Assembly (NCBI GenBank): GCA_030248215.1
Contig: JASANG010003345.1
Coordinates: 372,001-436,000, forward strand
Direction: 5' to 3'
DNA length: 64,000 nucleotides
Source: Enoplolaimus lenunculus
Lineage: Eukaryota > Nematoda > Enoplea > Enoplida > Thoracostomopsidae
Under the pieces are notes generated by a model that worked only from the letters and a program-made list of their open reading frames with translations, was not told the origin of the DNA and did not search any database. The position numbers were made by a program, and so were the translations under genes. This document shows positions 45,561 through 58,084 of the stretch, one piece after another. Every line of letters starts with the position of its first letter. The stretch's first letter is position 1.

Positions 45561-48500
45561 ATGATTTCAGATTCACGTTTGATACGGTCAATATCTCCAC
45601 CGCCGTGCGTCCCAATTGATTTAATGGTCCGTTTTAGTCTAACAGAGAGCGACCAACAAGCCAGTGACTCAAATCCTTGCAGTTGCGATCAACAGCAACG
45701 AAAGAGACCGGTATCTGGAGATATAAAAACTGATGCGAGGGCAGCGAGATTTGGTATTGCGGGAAACGTAGCAAATGAATTCGCGAGTACTACGACGTTA
45801 ACTATGGAAAAATTACTTGGCAAACGAAAATTATCTGCGGCCTCTGACATACGCGATTTGAGTGGTGCGTCTAGCAAAGTCACAGCTCCTGTTACTGGTG
45901 CGGCTACTAAGCGTGTTAAACGTGAATTGATTGATAGTAGTAGCAGAACAACAACAGCAGCAGCAGCAACAACAGCAGCAGCAGCAACCACAACAACAAC
46001 AACAACCACAACTGGTGTTACATTTCGTTGCTGTGAATCACCTGTTATACCACCAAGCGTTACAGATGTTCTTGCTGAATTGCACCCAGAAGACAATGAT
46101 GAAGGTACCGGTGAGAGCGGTAGCGGCGACACAAACCAACTACAACATCATCATCATCATCATCATCATCGGACTCCGCTCGATGCTGTGTTAACAATCG
46201 ATACAGATAACATAACTACGCCGACTACAGCTAAACTTGCCGATTCACCAGTGAGGAATTTTGACGATTTATTGGCGCCACCTCCAGCTGAGTTACGTAA
46301 TTTAGTGCTAGGCTCTGATGTAATTGTTGCAAGCGTTATAGCGGGACAAGTTGTGGATAGCGGAAATAAGCCTGGAATAGCTAGCAGTAGGACACCTGCC
46401 AAGTCAAATACAACCGATACCGGAACGGCGACAAGACTGTTGTTAAAACGTCCTGTTGGCGGTGGCGGCGCCCCAAACATTGTTGGGGGAAATGCCGGTG
46501 TGGGTAATGTTGAAGCAACAACAACAACTACATCGGGTAAGCCATCAACGTTATTGATAGCTGCATCGAATCAGATTACAAACGACAACGGAGGGGCCAA
46601 ATGTATTGACGGAAGTATCGCTTGCAGTATTAATAGTGGCAACACTGCAACGCTACTACAAACACCGGAAACGTATTTTAATCGCGAAGCTGAAAAACCA
46701 GTTTGTACAATTTGTGATAAAGCGTTTCCCAATGTTGGTGCGTTACGCTTGCACATGAACGTTCATTATTACGAACAAGCGACTGCAGCTGCGAAACGCT
46801 ATGAATATCGTTGTAGCACTTGTCGGAAACAGTTTCGGTCACGTGCATTGCTTAACAGACATGTTGACGTTGATAGTCCGAGCTGCCGCCTTGCTGGTAG
46901 CAATAGCACTGACACGACTCCGAATAATAATAGTAATGATGTTTGTAACGCGAATGAATCAAGCAGAATAATCGAAGAAAGTGAAGAGGGCAACATAGGT
47001 CTAAGCAGCTTAGTTGGGAACCGATTTGGTGATAATGATACCAGTGGATGTGGAATAGATTCGCTTAAAGCGAACGGCAAACAACTTAGTGCAGATTTGG
47101 GGCATGGAAATTTGTCGAAAGCTGAATCAGAAATCAACAACGGCAATTTAAGCGAGCCAGCGGCCAAAAATGATGCTAATGGTGGTGATTGTGTATCGCG
47201 ATCTAATGTCCTCAGCGCTGTCGAACAAAGAAGTGTACTTGAAAACGAAGCTTCTGTATCGCGAGCAGCGCCGAACAGCAGCAGCAATGCCGCTTTAAGT
47301 CTTGGTACAGTAGCTTCTGGCGGAGATGGAAAGCTAAAACGGCCGCAACAACAACAACAGCGACCAACTGTTGTTCGAAATCCGCGACCTTATCGATGTG
47401 ACGATTGTGGGACAGCGTTTCGTATTGCAGGACATTTGGCGAAACATCTTCGATGCAAACAACATATTCAAAAGCTTGAATGTTTAGGACGTATTCCTCC
47501 TGGAACATACAGTGTCATCGTGGACTCTAGCGTCGGGACTTCCGGAACATCGACAACAACTGCGACGTCCTTATCTTCATCGGGAACTAGTGACAGCAGC
47601 GCTAATAATCCGAGTAGTGTCTCCAATCAAATCGATACATCTAGCTGTGATTCGGCGTTGCGCAGCTTGCGTGCGATTGCTCACCGTCATGGGTTAACAT
47701 CGACCACCGAAAATGTGACGGCTAACGACAGTTTGGAGGCCGTCGCTAGTACAGATACGAGTTCGGCTGCTACGCCGGCAATGTCGCTGATGCCGGCTAC
47801 AGCTGTGAGCGTAATTCGTAGCGGTATTCATGATGAAACAGCAGAAACAACTACGGCAATTGACACCGTTTGTGACAATCTGCAAAAGGAGGCTGCTCAA
47901 GTAAGCGACAGTGTGAAACTGTTAGTTAGTTCGGTAGTTGAACAGCGTGCAACGTCCGTCGTTGCAGCTGTCAATTTGGAACACTTTGAGGAATCGTCAA
48001 CTGTGCAACAGCAGCTGTTGCAGCACGAAACAACAACGTTGTCGTCGGTGTCGAGCGCTGGATCGTTGCAGATTGTCGATGAAGAAGATGTCGACACAGA
48101 TGCCGCCGTTAGCATTGACGTGACGCCGATTCATCATATGACGGCATCATCCGGTGACACCATCCAGGCTGATGGTATCCCACGAGACCTCATGAGTTCC
48201 GATGGTACCGGAAGTGACGTTATCAGTTCCGATGGAACCAGAAATGACTGCGTCAGATCCAATGCTGGCGTCGAAAATGACGTCACCGGTTCTTATAGCA
48301 TCAAAAATGACGACATAGAGGCAACAACGTCGAAATGTGCTAATGAAGAGATCAAAGATGATGATGATAATGATGACGACACAGATGTTGATGTTGTTGG
48401 GTTGACAAACGGCAACGACGGTGAAAACTACAACAACGATGAAAACGACAACAACGACGGCAAGTTCATCGATGGTGGACCGTCTAGCTCAAACAGTGTC

Positions 48501-50201
48501 AAAGAGATACAACAGCTGCAATTGCTTGTCAGCCGACCGAAACACGAAATCGAGGTAACAACCGTACGGCGACTCGCTGAGGCTTCAAATAGCGGAAACG
48601 AAGATCGGATGGTTTGTACACTTGCCGAAGAAACCGATAACGACAAGATTGAGGAAGGTGAAATTGTCGATGCTGCAGCATCGCTGCTTGTTGCAAATGC
48701 GGAAAATACCGAGAATGTTGTTACAAATGCGACAACAACTACAATGTTGTCTCTAGCATCAACTGGCATCAGTTCGGCGATCAAGTATCATTCCGCAACC
48801 AGTGTGGCACCTCATGAGATGTCGCTGAATCGACCAATTAAGACACAGGTAGTGCAAGGATCGCAACGTCAACAACAACAACAACAACAACAACTGCGTT
48901 TCCTGACGCCGCGGATTCAAAGTCAAACACTATCTCAAACAGTATCATCACAAAATCACCAAAAGAAATCGCAGTATTCGCCATCGACATCGTCGTCACC
49001 GTCAGTGATTCTAGCAGGCGTTTGGGTACCTCCGATAACAAGCGAACCGAACGGCGGCGGACTGCTAGCGGCGGCGCAACATCAGTTTGTTGTAGGTGGA
49101 GGACCGGCGCGGTACGCGAGATCACTGGACGTACCCAATGAATCGACGAACCGATTTGACGGTTCAAAAGGGCTGTTCAAAACAAGTAGCGTATCTTCTG
49201 GAAAGGTTCGCTGCGGCAGTAACGCAAGTTTGCTGACTGCAGAACGAAGTAAATCTTTTGCGGCGATGACCGGTGACTCTAAATTTACGTCAGATGATAC
49301 TGTGGGCGCAACGAAACGGGCAAGTTGTCGAATGAATTATTCTGATCGAAGTAATGCTAGTGCTGTTGGTAGTGGCGAAGGTTCGTTTGCTGAAATTTTG
49401 GGTACGGCGATAAAGGTGAACGACAACAACAATCATAGCGACAATAACAACAACAGTAATAATTATAATAATGATAATAACAGAAACCCAAACTACGTAT
49501 CAATGGCCACAGTTAATGAAATATCGCCAAAAGAATCAAATGTTGCGGTTGGCGATCGCATTGCGCTTCATAATGATATCATTGACGATGTTGTATGCAA
49601 TATATGTGGCACGCGATTTCGAACCACAGTTGAGCTGAAAGTGCATTTACATGCAGATCATATTCAGTTACGTGACGGCAACGATTATCGTTGTCCGTTC
49701 GCTGAATGCGATCGCGTGTATCCGAGTCGAGCGAGCCTTCGAGCTCATTTACCAAGTCATTTTGAGCAGCAACAACAACAGCAACAAAAAGTCGACGTAA
49801 CAGCAGCGGCTGCGACCGTCGACAGTGGAGGATTGCAGCTACAACATTCTGGTCACAAAACGAGAGCGAGTACGCCTGGTTCGGTTGATGGCGATAAAAT
49901 TGGAGCCAGTGGGTATTCACGAGGATCACCGAAATGTCATTTATTGACGCCAATTCAAAGGCATGGGGTAACCGGTTCAGCTATGGCTTGTAGCAGCAAC
50001 AACAGCAGTACCGCGTCAGCTACAGGTCGAGTAAATGTTACCACAAATGGTGCTGTTGGCTCCGTCACGTCGCAGGGTCAATATCCTGCCGATCCAACTA
50101 TACGACCGTCGTCAGCAGCCGTGGCAGCGGCTTCGATGGCGTGGGATCGACAGAATATGTTGGCAGCTGCTGAAGCGTTGATTACTATTGCTCATCAAAC
50201 G

Positions 50202-50232
<31 letters not shown>

Positions 50233-51636
50233 CAACTTCTTCTGCAGCGTCGTCCACAACTTCTTTACGACATCAACTTTTGGCAGCGAGACAACGCAAT
50301 ATGCACAGCTCTTCGGACAGTGGTAGTTTTCAAAATTCCTCGAATGGTGGTAGTAGTGTTAGTAGTAGCAGCAGTGGGGGTGCTGGTACTCTAACGAGCA
50401 GCTATGGATCAGGCGCAAGTTTTGGCAGTGTTTCGTCGATGTGTCGAAATAATAGTATCGGAAGTGCCAGTGTTCAACAGCATCCTGTCACCGAGCTGGC
50501 GATGGCTTCTGTGAGCGGAGTGGCCGCTCATGTGTGGCCGCCACCGCATCATTATTTTAAAATCGTTCAACCGCGCGATTTAACATCGTCGTCTTTGGTG
50601 CCAGGCACAGGTGTTCGATCATTACAGAACACTCAACAGTATCGATCAGCTGGGGCGGTTGATAACAACGGCTGTGAACGTGGGTCGCCTTTTGCAGTAC
50701 TCGATGAGTCATCGGCAAGAATCATCCGAGCATATAGCGCTGGATCGTCGCAAAAACAGCTGCTCACTGGAGTTGGTAGCGCTGCTGCGGCGGATACTAT
50801 TTCACCACAGCAAGCGACGCTTTTACAAGCGGCGTACGCGAAATTTTTGACTGCTGAACACGGTCTTGATGCAAAAAATTCTAACACTGATAAAACGAAT
50901 CGGATCGCTACCGGAATGATCGTGACGCCAGACATGCTACCAGTATCCGGTGATGCCCTTCGTGCACGAAACGAACTGCGCACAGTAACACGGGCGACTG
51001 GCAGCAGCAGCAACAACAACAACGATGCAGCCAGCAAACGCAAAGCATTCAGTCAACTACTTGATCCAGAACAAAGTTCGAAAGCTGCGTTTACGCAGGA
51101 TTATTTGCTGGCTCGCGCAAACGTTGCAGGTTCACCCAATATGTCTGCTGGTATATCTGTTGACCGCCACAACAATAGCGATAGCAGTTCCGCTACCGGT
51201 GGTCAAAACGGCACGACTGGAGGCCACAATCTCGTACATTGCCCTATGGACCAAATTGGCAAACCTCTTCCAGGCGACGACATTGTTGCCAAAGGCGCAA
51301 GTGGTGGAATGAACGTTGGCCGCGACTATGCTCACTCTGGATCACTTATTAACGGTACAAGTGGCGACGCCAACCTCATTGCTAAAGCTGTCCCACAGGG
51401 AACAGATATTAGTGACCAAATTTTGACCGTCAACTCCGCAAGGCCGCCAGTCGACCGCTGTGACGAATGGTTGCGTAATTTGATACTCCAGCAGCAGCAG
51501 CAACAACAACAACAACAAAGAATTTTTGCGTCATCATCAGTTAATAATACGTCCACAGCAACACTGACGCTGTTGAGTCGAATGCAGAATACACTACAAC
51601 AACAGCAACAACAACAACAACAACAGCAGCAGCAGC

Positions 51637-51718
<82 letters not shown>

Positions 51719-52220
51719 GTGTACATATCAACAACAATTCATGATGCGGCAAGCAATGACGTCATCAATTGGATCAAATGTATCGCATCTTTCGCCTGTT
51801 TCACAGCCCTTAACAGTTGTTGAAACCTGTAGCAGTGGTTCATCGCATGCAACTAACGCTGTTGTGTCAATTGCTACTACCAGCAACACAACAACGCAAC
51901 ATGAGTTGTCTACAACCAGCGCAACCGCTATAACAACAACAACAACGACGACGACGACAAGAAATTCAACGCGAGTTAGTTTCGGCGGTGACATGCCTAC
52001 TGCAGCAACAGCAATAACAACAACAGCAACACAAAATATCAGTTGCCCGTTGTGTAACGCAAGTTTAAGTGATGCAACCGAATTGCAGTCACATTTCTCG
52101 CGTGAACACGCCGCATTACTGATTGCCGCTGGTGTGGTACCGCGACCATATGTTTGCGACCGCTGCGATGCCGGATTTACATCAGCGATTGCGTTGCGCC
52201 AGCATACTGAAGCAAAGTAC
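45561..52220 (+). CDS. Giant exon of a multi-C2H2 zinc-finger protein, Schnurri/HIVEP/SMA-9-like
   Basis: About 2220 codons. The start is either the ATG at 45561 (good CAAC context) or the acceptor GATTTCAG at 45570, which would make 45571 an internal exon start. C2H2 fingers begin at the cysteine codons 46704, 46812 (C2HC), 47397, 49596, 49692, 52044 and 52155. After the third finger (AFRIAGHLAKHLRCKQH) come LECLGRIPPGTY and IDTSSCDSALRSLRAIA. I remember very similar text (KLECLGKLPFGTY...IDTTDCDNSL) in animal Schnurri-type proteins, hence the tentative call. An acidic block (near 48350-48480), Ser/Thr-rich tracts, an eight-His run (46147-46170) and a 41-glutamine run (51597-51719) are present. 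The final finger lacks its second histidine before the donor AAGTAC/GTAAGT, so at least one more exon follows. Family assignment is memory-based. Confidence 0.72.
51597..51719 (+). repeat. CAA/CAG trinucleotide run, 41 codons of glutamine
   Basis: Only six or so CAG interruptions sit near the 5' side; the remaining about 30 codons are pure CAA. The length is probably polymorphic. Confidence 0.95.
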
Positions 52221-52548
52221 GTAAGTTGTGATATTGTGTGAGATGACGATTGTAACCATAGGGGCCAATCGCGACTCAACCTCCAGTAATGTTTCGGTTC
52301 GTTTGGTAACTCTTGTGTGATATCAACAGCATGTATGCCCTTTTTAACCATGTTTCAACCCAGTCGATCTATATTCAAAAAGTATAATCAAAAAGTTACA
52401 TTCTGTGCGCCAGAGTTCAACCTTAATTCCTGTTCCTGCCGGAAATCCTGCAAAATCTCGATTTTCGTTCGTGTTCCCCGCGTTGAAAGATGCAGGAACC
52501 GAAATTTGTGCGGTTTTGTGGCAAATTATGAATAAGCAGTCGTAGTGG
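52221..52548. other. Start of downstream intron
   Basis: It begins with GTAAGT. TTCCTGTTCCTGCCGGAAATCC near 52427 is a TTCCTGTTCC-family fragment. No coding sequence is recognised. Confidence 0.5.
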
Positions 52549-53946
52549 ATTGAACGAAGCTCGAACACACTTAAGCAATTAAGCTAGTATAATATGCAAA
52601 CTAGTTATTAGCTAACACTTCATTTATCGGTTTTGGAGGTTTGTAAACTATTTATTCAGATTCCTCGCACCCAAAAACTCTTCAGTAACCCTAATAATTA
52701 GTGAAATAATTTAAAAAGTCCAAATTTAGGCTTATCAATTAAACTAATATGCAAATTAGCTTTTAGATAACTATTTAATTATCGGTTTTGAAGATATGTT
52801 ACAATTTGTTCAGAGTCCTCGCACCAAAAAACCCCTATTGCTGATGTTAGATTGCTTGTAACCCTAATAATTTGTGAAATATTGTAAAAATTCATAATTT
52901 AGGCTTATCAATTATATGCTAATATTCAAATTAGCTATTAGCTAGCTGTTCAGTTATAGGTTTTGGAAGTTTTGATAAAAAAATTTATCAAAATCGGTTC
53001 AGCGGTTTATGAGATTCTTTTCGGACGGACGGACATCCATCTTTCGACCCTTTCCGAAACTAGTCTGAAAATTTTGCTAAAAACACAGCTTTTTTTACAA
53101 CTTGCGTTTCGTCTGCACAGGCCTCATGTTTTAAAATATCCATCGAGGCATGTTTTTGTAGAACATGAAAAACTAACCGCTAAACAGCCCACAAACGGCA
53201 AATTTTATTGAGCGAAGCGAAATTCGCGAAGCGTTGTATATTTTGTGCTCGGGGGTCGAAAGGTGGATGTCCGCCCGTCTGTCCCTCCGCACGAAAAGAA
53301 TATCAGGAACCGCTGAACCCAATTTGATAAACTTTTTTTGCTTGAAAGCCTGTCCTTCTGGAGTGTTAACCTCGCTTTGGTGTTTTAACATTTTAGCCGG
53401 TTATTAGCTACAGGCTAAGTTGCATAATTTGTTAAGCCTAAATTGGGACGTTTTAACATGTTTCACTAATTATTACAGTTACTTACAAGTAATGTAATTT
53501 CAGTACTAAAAGGTTTTTAGGTGCGAGGAATCTAAATAAAATGTTAGTAAACCTTCAGAACCGATAAATGAATAGTTAGCTATTAACTAATTTGCTGGGA
53601 ATTTTTTGGTTATTTTACTAATTATATATTAGAATTGCCAGGATCTAATTTCAGCAATAAAGGGTTTTTGGGTGCGAGGAATCTGAATAAATTGTCTACA
53701 AACATTGCAAACCGATAATTTAATAGTTAGCTAGCTTAATGCCTAATTTGCATATTTGCATAATTGATAAGCCTAAATTAAACCTTTTTGCAATATTTCA
53801 CTAATTATTATGGTTCTGAAGGTTTTGGGGTGCGAGGAATATGAATAAATTGTTTATAAACCTGGAAAACCCAATAAATGAATAGTTAGCTAATAACTAA
53901 CTTGCATATTAGCTTAATTGCATAAGTGTGTTTGTGCTTCGCTCAA
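52549..53946. mobile_element. 1.4 kb foldback element with TTAGCTAA units
   Basis: The left end TTGAACGAAGCTCGAACACAC faces GTGTGTTTGTGCTTCGCTCAA at the right. The left half carries about two and a half head-to-tail units of about 170 bp (AATTAAGCTAATATGCAAAT, CCTCGCACCCAAAAAC, TAATTAGTGAAATA). The right half carries the same units inverted. Near the centre GGACGGACGGACATCC and GGATGTCCGCCCGTCTGTCC are also inverted. An extra end-like TTGAGCGAAGCG at about 53207 suggests two elements joined tail to tail. No transposase. Confidence 0.75.
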
Positions 53947-54006
53947 TACATGTAGTCCCACTGCGGCTGGTTTTTAATTATAATCAATTAGCTCGTTATT
54001 CGGTGA

Positions 54007-54111
54007 TGAAAAATATTTGCAATTTCTGTTCCAGTCGTATTCCAATGAAAAAATGAATTCCTGTTCCACTTCCGGCTTTCTGTGAAATGTAATTCATGTT
54101 GTAACCCTGCA
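54007..54111. mobile_element. TTCCTGTTCC-type MITE end
   Basis: AATTTCTGTTCC, GAATTCCTGTTCCACTTCCGG and GTTGTAACCCTG match the fragment at 13631-13735. Confidence 0.45.
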
Positions 54112-54334
54112 GTGGGCTGACGGGTATTGTGGAAGTTACATAAAGGTGTTTGCCAACGTGACAGTTATTGGCTGCGCAATGTGACCAGTTTGGAAGAAGC
54201 CTTTTGTGCCGACAAACTTGTCAAGTTTAATTTCGATGCGAAAATTTTTACCGAATGAAATTATCCGGGAAATGGGATAGCTACTAAATTATATAGTAAA
54301 TAAATAAATACACACGCAAATATAATTTATACAC

Positions 54335-54462
54335 ATGTTGTAGGCCAATCTGCTATTCAGGCCAATTACCAATTGGCAGAAGCCAATCTGCTATTTGAAG
54401 CTAATAGCAGTTTGGCCTAGATTGCTAAATAGCGATTGTTATTTGCCTAGGCCAGTGTTTGT
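54335..54462. mobile_element. GCAGATTGGCC-type MITE, short copy
   Basis: GTTGTAGGCCAATCTGCTATTC is the reverse complement of the right end of the copy at 24060. The right end here is GCCTAGGCC. Confidence 0.6.
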
Positions 54463-55080
54463 ATACGATTCTTAATTGACTGGCATGAAAATACATCCAT
54501 CTTATCACGATCGGTTCTCGTTTCAGAAAGTATGAAAACCACAAGAAATTACTGCACGCGACAGTTTTTCCTTTCCCATTTGTTTGGTGTACACACTACA
54601 CAGTATATAGATTTCCCACTGTTAGCCGCCATATACTTATTACATAAGTCGTAGCTCGTGTTGATAGTTATTTTTACGTGTTCTAAACTTGGCCACGGTT
54701 GGGATCGGCCCCGGTAACGGCATCGGGGCCAAAAAATCTAAATTTATGTCATTTGTCCAAGTGTACGTAACGTAGCTTATTTTGCTTCAGTTACTCATAC
54801 ATCCGATTGCGGCGATTGTGTTTTGCACTGTGCACAACAGATTTAATGTTTCAGAGTCTGTGAATATCCTACTACTGGATCAACTGCTACTGGAGGAACA
54901 GCGTCAACATCTTAATTCCGATTAGCAAGCGGCCGAATGGATATATCGAGGTTAATGTTGAAACTGGTGATTGTTTCTGAATTTAAAAAAAATTATTTGC
55001 TATATGAACGTCATGTGCTACTGCTTAAACATATCTGTAACATTTTTTGTGCAACATGAAGATTGGAAAAACTTTGTGCA
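54463..55080. other. Intergenic or intronic DNA
   Basis: No gene or repeat recognised. Confidence 0.35.
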
Positions 55081-55081
55081 C

Positions 55082-55310
55082 CAGCGGATCCAGAAAGGGG
55101 TGGGGAGCGTATGCTCCCCCCATCGTCAAGAATTTTTTGTGATAACATGGTAAGGTCCGTTACCTTGCAATTTAATTTGTCCCTGTCAAAAAATTTTTGG
55201 TGATAAAATGATACTGGTATATACAGCATACAGTAAAAAAATGGTCTTTCATAAACATTTGCCTGCCCGGCCGCTCCGCCAGAAATGTATGTATCCGCCG
55301 CTGACTTTGT
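55082..55310. mobile_element. GGATCC-type MITE, copy
   Basis: CAGCGGATCCAGAAAGGGGTG, CCATCGTCAAGAATTTTTTGTG and CCGCCAGAAATGTATG then TATCCGCCGCTG. The end is diverged. Confidence 0.6.
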
Positions 55311-55955
55311 GTGTTATATCCAATAGCTTGCATCGATGTAACACAGTATTCTGGAAGGTTTGCTGGATAATCCCACTTTTGAGAGTTTTTCCCTGAGGTT
55401 TTAGCGTCATTTTCAGTTGTGGAAGACTAGGAATGCCACCTTTTAATGTGCATACGCATAGTCTCAAATGCGTAGCGTACCTAGTGTCAGCTAGCAATTG
55501 GTCCTGTAAACAAGCGAATGTGACATTTACAGTTCTTAAAATTCTACACAGCGGTGGCAGTATACGTCAAATTCTCAGCTGATGCCAAACTGCTAAGCTC
55601 TAGCATTGATTAGGTCAAACAACAGTTGTAAAACGTATCATCAGTGTTGATAATAGGTGTTATTTGAAAATGTGGCTTTATCTGTGAGTAGTGGAAATGT
55701 ATGAAAGTAACTCGATGGCGTATCCTTAGGGTAATCCATGATTAAGAATTTAAAGGACCGATGGTCAAATGGTGATGCTGGGGTCACTCAATAAGGGTCA
55801 TTGAATAACCTTATGAGTGACAATACAACTGTGTGTGTAATTCGTGTTGTTTTTATTTGCGTTACCATGACAGTATGTTGAAACGTATAATGCATTGTAT
55901 TAAGTATACTAAACATCTATATAAAGGCTTAATTGCATGTGCAAGTTGCGTCAGT
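55311..55955. other. Intergenic or intronic DNA
   Basis: No gene or repeat recognised. Confidence 0.35.
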
Positions 55956-55959
55956 ATTA

Positions 55960-56092
55960 GGGTGGCGCTGTACTCTTTGATGAGTTTCGGTACTGTCCGT
56001 CAGTGTGCGGTATCGTACACGAATTAGTCACGTGCTATATCGTATGGTGACGGGCGGCAGCGGACGACAAGTATATATAGCGACATCCGTAG
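55960..56092. mobile_element. GC-rich foldback MITE, diverged copy
   Basis: TTAGGGTGGCGCTGTACTC at the left and AGTATATATAGCGACATCC at the right, with TGTCCGTCAGTGTGCGG and GGTGACGGGCGGCAGCGGAC inside. Confidence 0.5.
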
Positions 56093-56318
56093 ATAAATAT
56101 TTATTCTGACGCGCGATCAAAGAAAACCGGCAGTACTTAGTAAGCGTCTATAAACCGGATAATGAACAATTTTATTTTACTTACGAACGCGTTTAAGCTA
56201 ATGTTCCTGGTTTTGTTCTGCCAAAATTTAGTTCCTGTTGTTGCAACTTGGGTAGGCTTTTAGTTGAACTTGAGCATCTAACTAAGACTAATATGTACGT
56301 TATGTATTGTTGAAAGAG

Positions 56319-56519
56319 TTGACAACTTCGAGTACAGATTTGAAACACGTATCAAGTGAACTTACCGTTGTTCACCGCGTAAATTTGGATAGTAGTTGTT
56401 CGCAAAAATATTTACTTTATGAAAACTGTAAACGGTCATCACATTTTGATCCGTTGACAATAGATGGCAATCCAAAAACTATGAGCGTTGAATTCAGCCG
56501 TCGACGACATCTATTATAA
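56319..56519 (+). other. Candidate coding exon, unproven
   Basis: This frame starts after an AG in phase 0, the phase needed by the donor at 52221, and reads TTSSTDLKHVSSELTVVHR, then NCKRSSHFDPLTIDGNPK and a basic end RRRHLL before TAA at 56517-56519. Its composition is more protein-like than neighbouring frames. Against it: the acceptor lacks a pyrimidine tract, and the peptide does not supply the histidine needed to finish the interrupted finger in the usual spacing. I list it only as a candidate terminal exon. Confidence 0.2.
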
Positions 56520-56678
56520 TACGAGACGTTTCAATAATTTCTAGCGAGTCCGATTTGTTAACTGGTAGTGAGAATTTTTTGAATTTGCGCGAAGTTCCGC
56601 ATTACATATATGTTTGCATTTCAGTGACTTTTGCACTGTGTTTTTTGTGTATATTGTACAGTTGAATGTGCACCAGTT

Positions 56679-56708
56679 ATTATTATTATTATTATTATTA
56701 TTATTTTT
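56679..56708. repeat. TTA microsatellite
   Basis: About nine ATT/TTA units followed by a T run. Confidence 0.9.
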
Positions 56709-57481
56709 TGTTTCTTGATGCCACTATTAATTGACGGGTCAAAATTTTGATTGATTATTATGTATTTGAATCTGTCATGGCAAGGGTCTGTTATGCATCT
56801 TGTGCCGTCTGTTTAAACGCGCGCGAGGGGGGGGGGTAGCTAGTATTAAGGCACTTCTTGTCAAGTTTTGCTACAACTTTAGTCCGTTTGAGCTTTGTTT
56901 TACCGAACCGCTACTATTTCTGTACGAAACCAGATGCGATACTGGAATTTTGGAAGCGGTATTTGCGTTTGCATAACACTGTTTCTAATTTATAAGATTA
57001 TTAGACTGATCTGCTTGTGTTGCAGTGTAGATTTTGCCAAAAAAATTTTGATTTCAGTCCAGCGGATGTCTTGTAGTGCCTCAAAATCTTATTAGTTTCT
57101 CGTGATCTTATATAAAGAAAGATAATTACATTCTATGGTTTGTCGACTTGAGAACAAGGATCATATTTAGGCAGGATTTTAGGTTTTTTTAAAAAATTAG
57201 GTTGTTCTTTTGTGATCGGTATATGAATTAAATGTAACCAAATGAGGGCGTGAATATTTAAATATGTAATTACATGGATATGTATGATGCAGTTGGGGAC
57301 ACGTGTATGTAGTATGTTTGTATTGTTTAGTTAACGGGTTTTAAAATCGGCGGTGCCACAATTTCTATATGTGTGTGTTCCCTATGGTGTGTTATACTAC
57401 AACTGTTGTTCAAATTTGTGTAGTTGTGTACAGCTTAAAAGGACGGTAGCCTTCTTTGAATCGCACCGGTATATATTGTGC

Positions 57482-57560
57482 AGGGTGCGACCGGATTTCC
57501 GGCTCCGGCAAAAAATCGACATCCGGCTGGGGTGCATATTTTAACTGGCCGGATGTTTTT
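57482..57560. mobile_element. Left end of a CAGGGTGCGACCGGA-type MITE
   Basis: CAGGGTGCGACCGGATTTCC followed by GGCTCCGGC and ATCCGGCTGG words. No right end was found, so it is truncated. Confidence 0.5.
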
Positions 57561-57692
57561 TTAAAAAATTCAAAACAATTGAAACCGTGACAGAAATCGG
57601 CATTTGTAAAAGTGTTTTCCTTCAATGAGTGCTTGCTTGCTCTCAAGTTCAAGACAAAGTTTCACTCTCCACACATAATTTTCGCAAATATG

Positions 57693-57901
57693 CACTGCAA
57701 AAAATGGGGAGTCAAATTGACTCCCTCCGAAATAGGCTCTACGGGACTACACAAACTGAGTCAAATTCGACTCCGTAAGAGTCAAACGTACGGCTAAACG
57801 AGTCGAATTTGACTCTGGCGGAGTCTAATTTGACTCATTTTGTGTAGTCCCGTACAGCCTGTTTCGGAGGGAGTCAATTTGGCTCACCATTTATTGCAGT
57901 G
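57693..57901. mobile_element. GAGTC palindromic MITE, copy 1
   Basis: A 209-bp near-complete palindrome. CACTGCAAAAAATGG faces CCATTTATTGCAGTG. Arms carry GAGTCAAATTGACTCCCTCC, GGACTACACAAA and several GAGTCGAATTTGACTC words. Both this copy and the one at 63191 are preceded by AATATG. Confidence 0.88.
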
Positions 57902-58084
57902 TAACAGGTTTAGACAAAACGTTCGGCTTAGGAAGAATATGTAAACAGGAATTTATGTGGGACCTTTGTTTTCTATCATCTTAATATTGGCGTGATGGCG
58001 GACGAGCCGATATGGCGAAAGTATCTGTTGGACCAACACGATCTGACAACCGCTGTTTGAAGGTTTGCCCAAAATTAAGGACCC

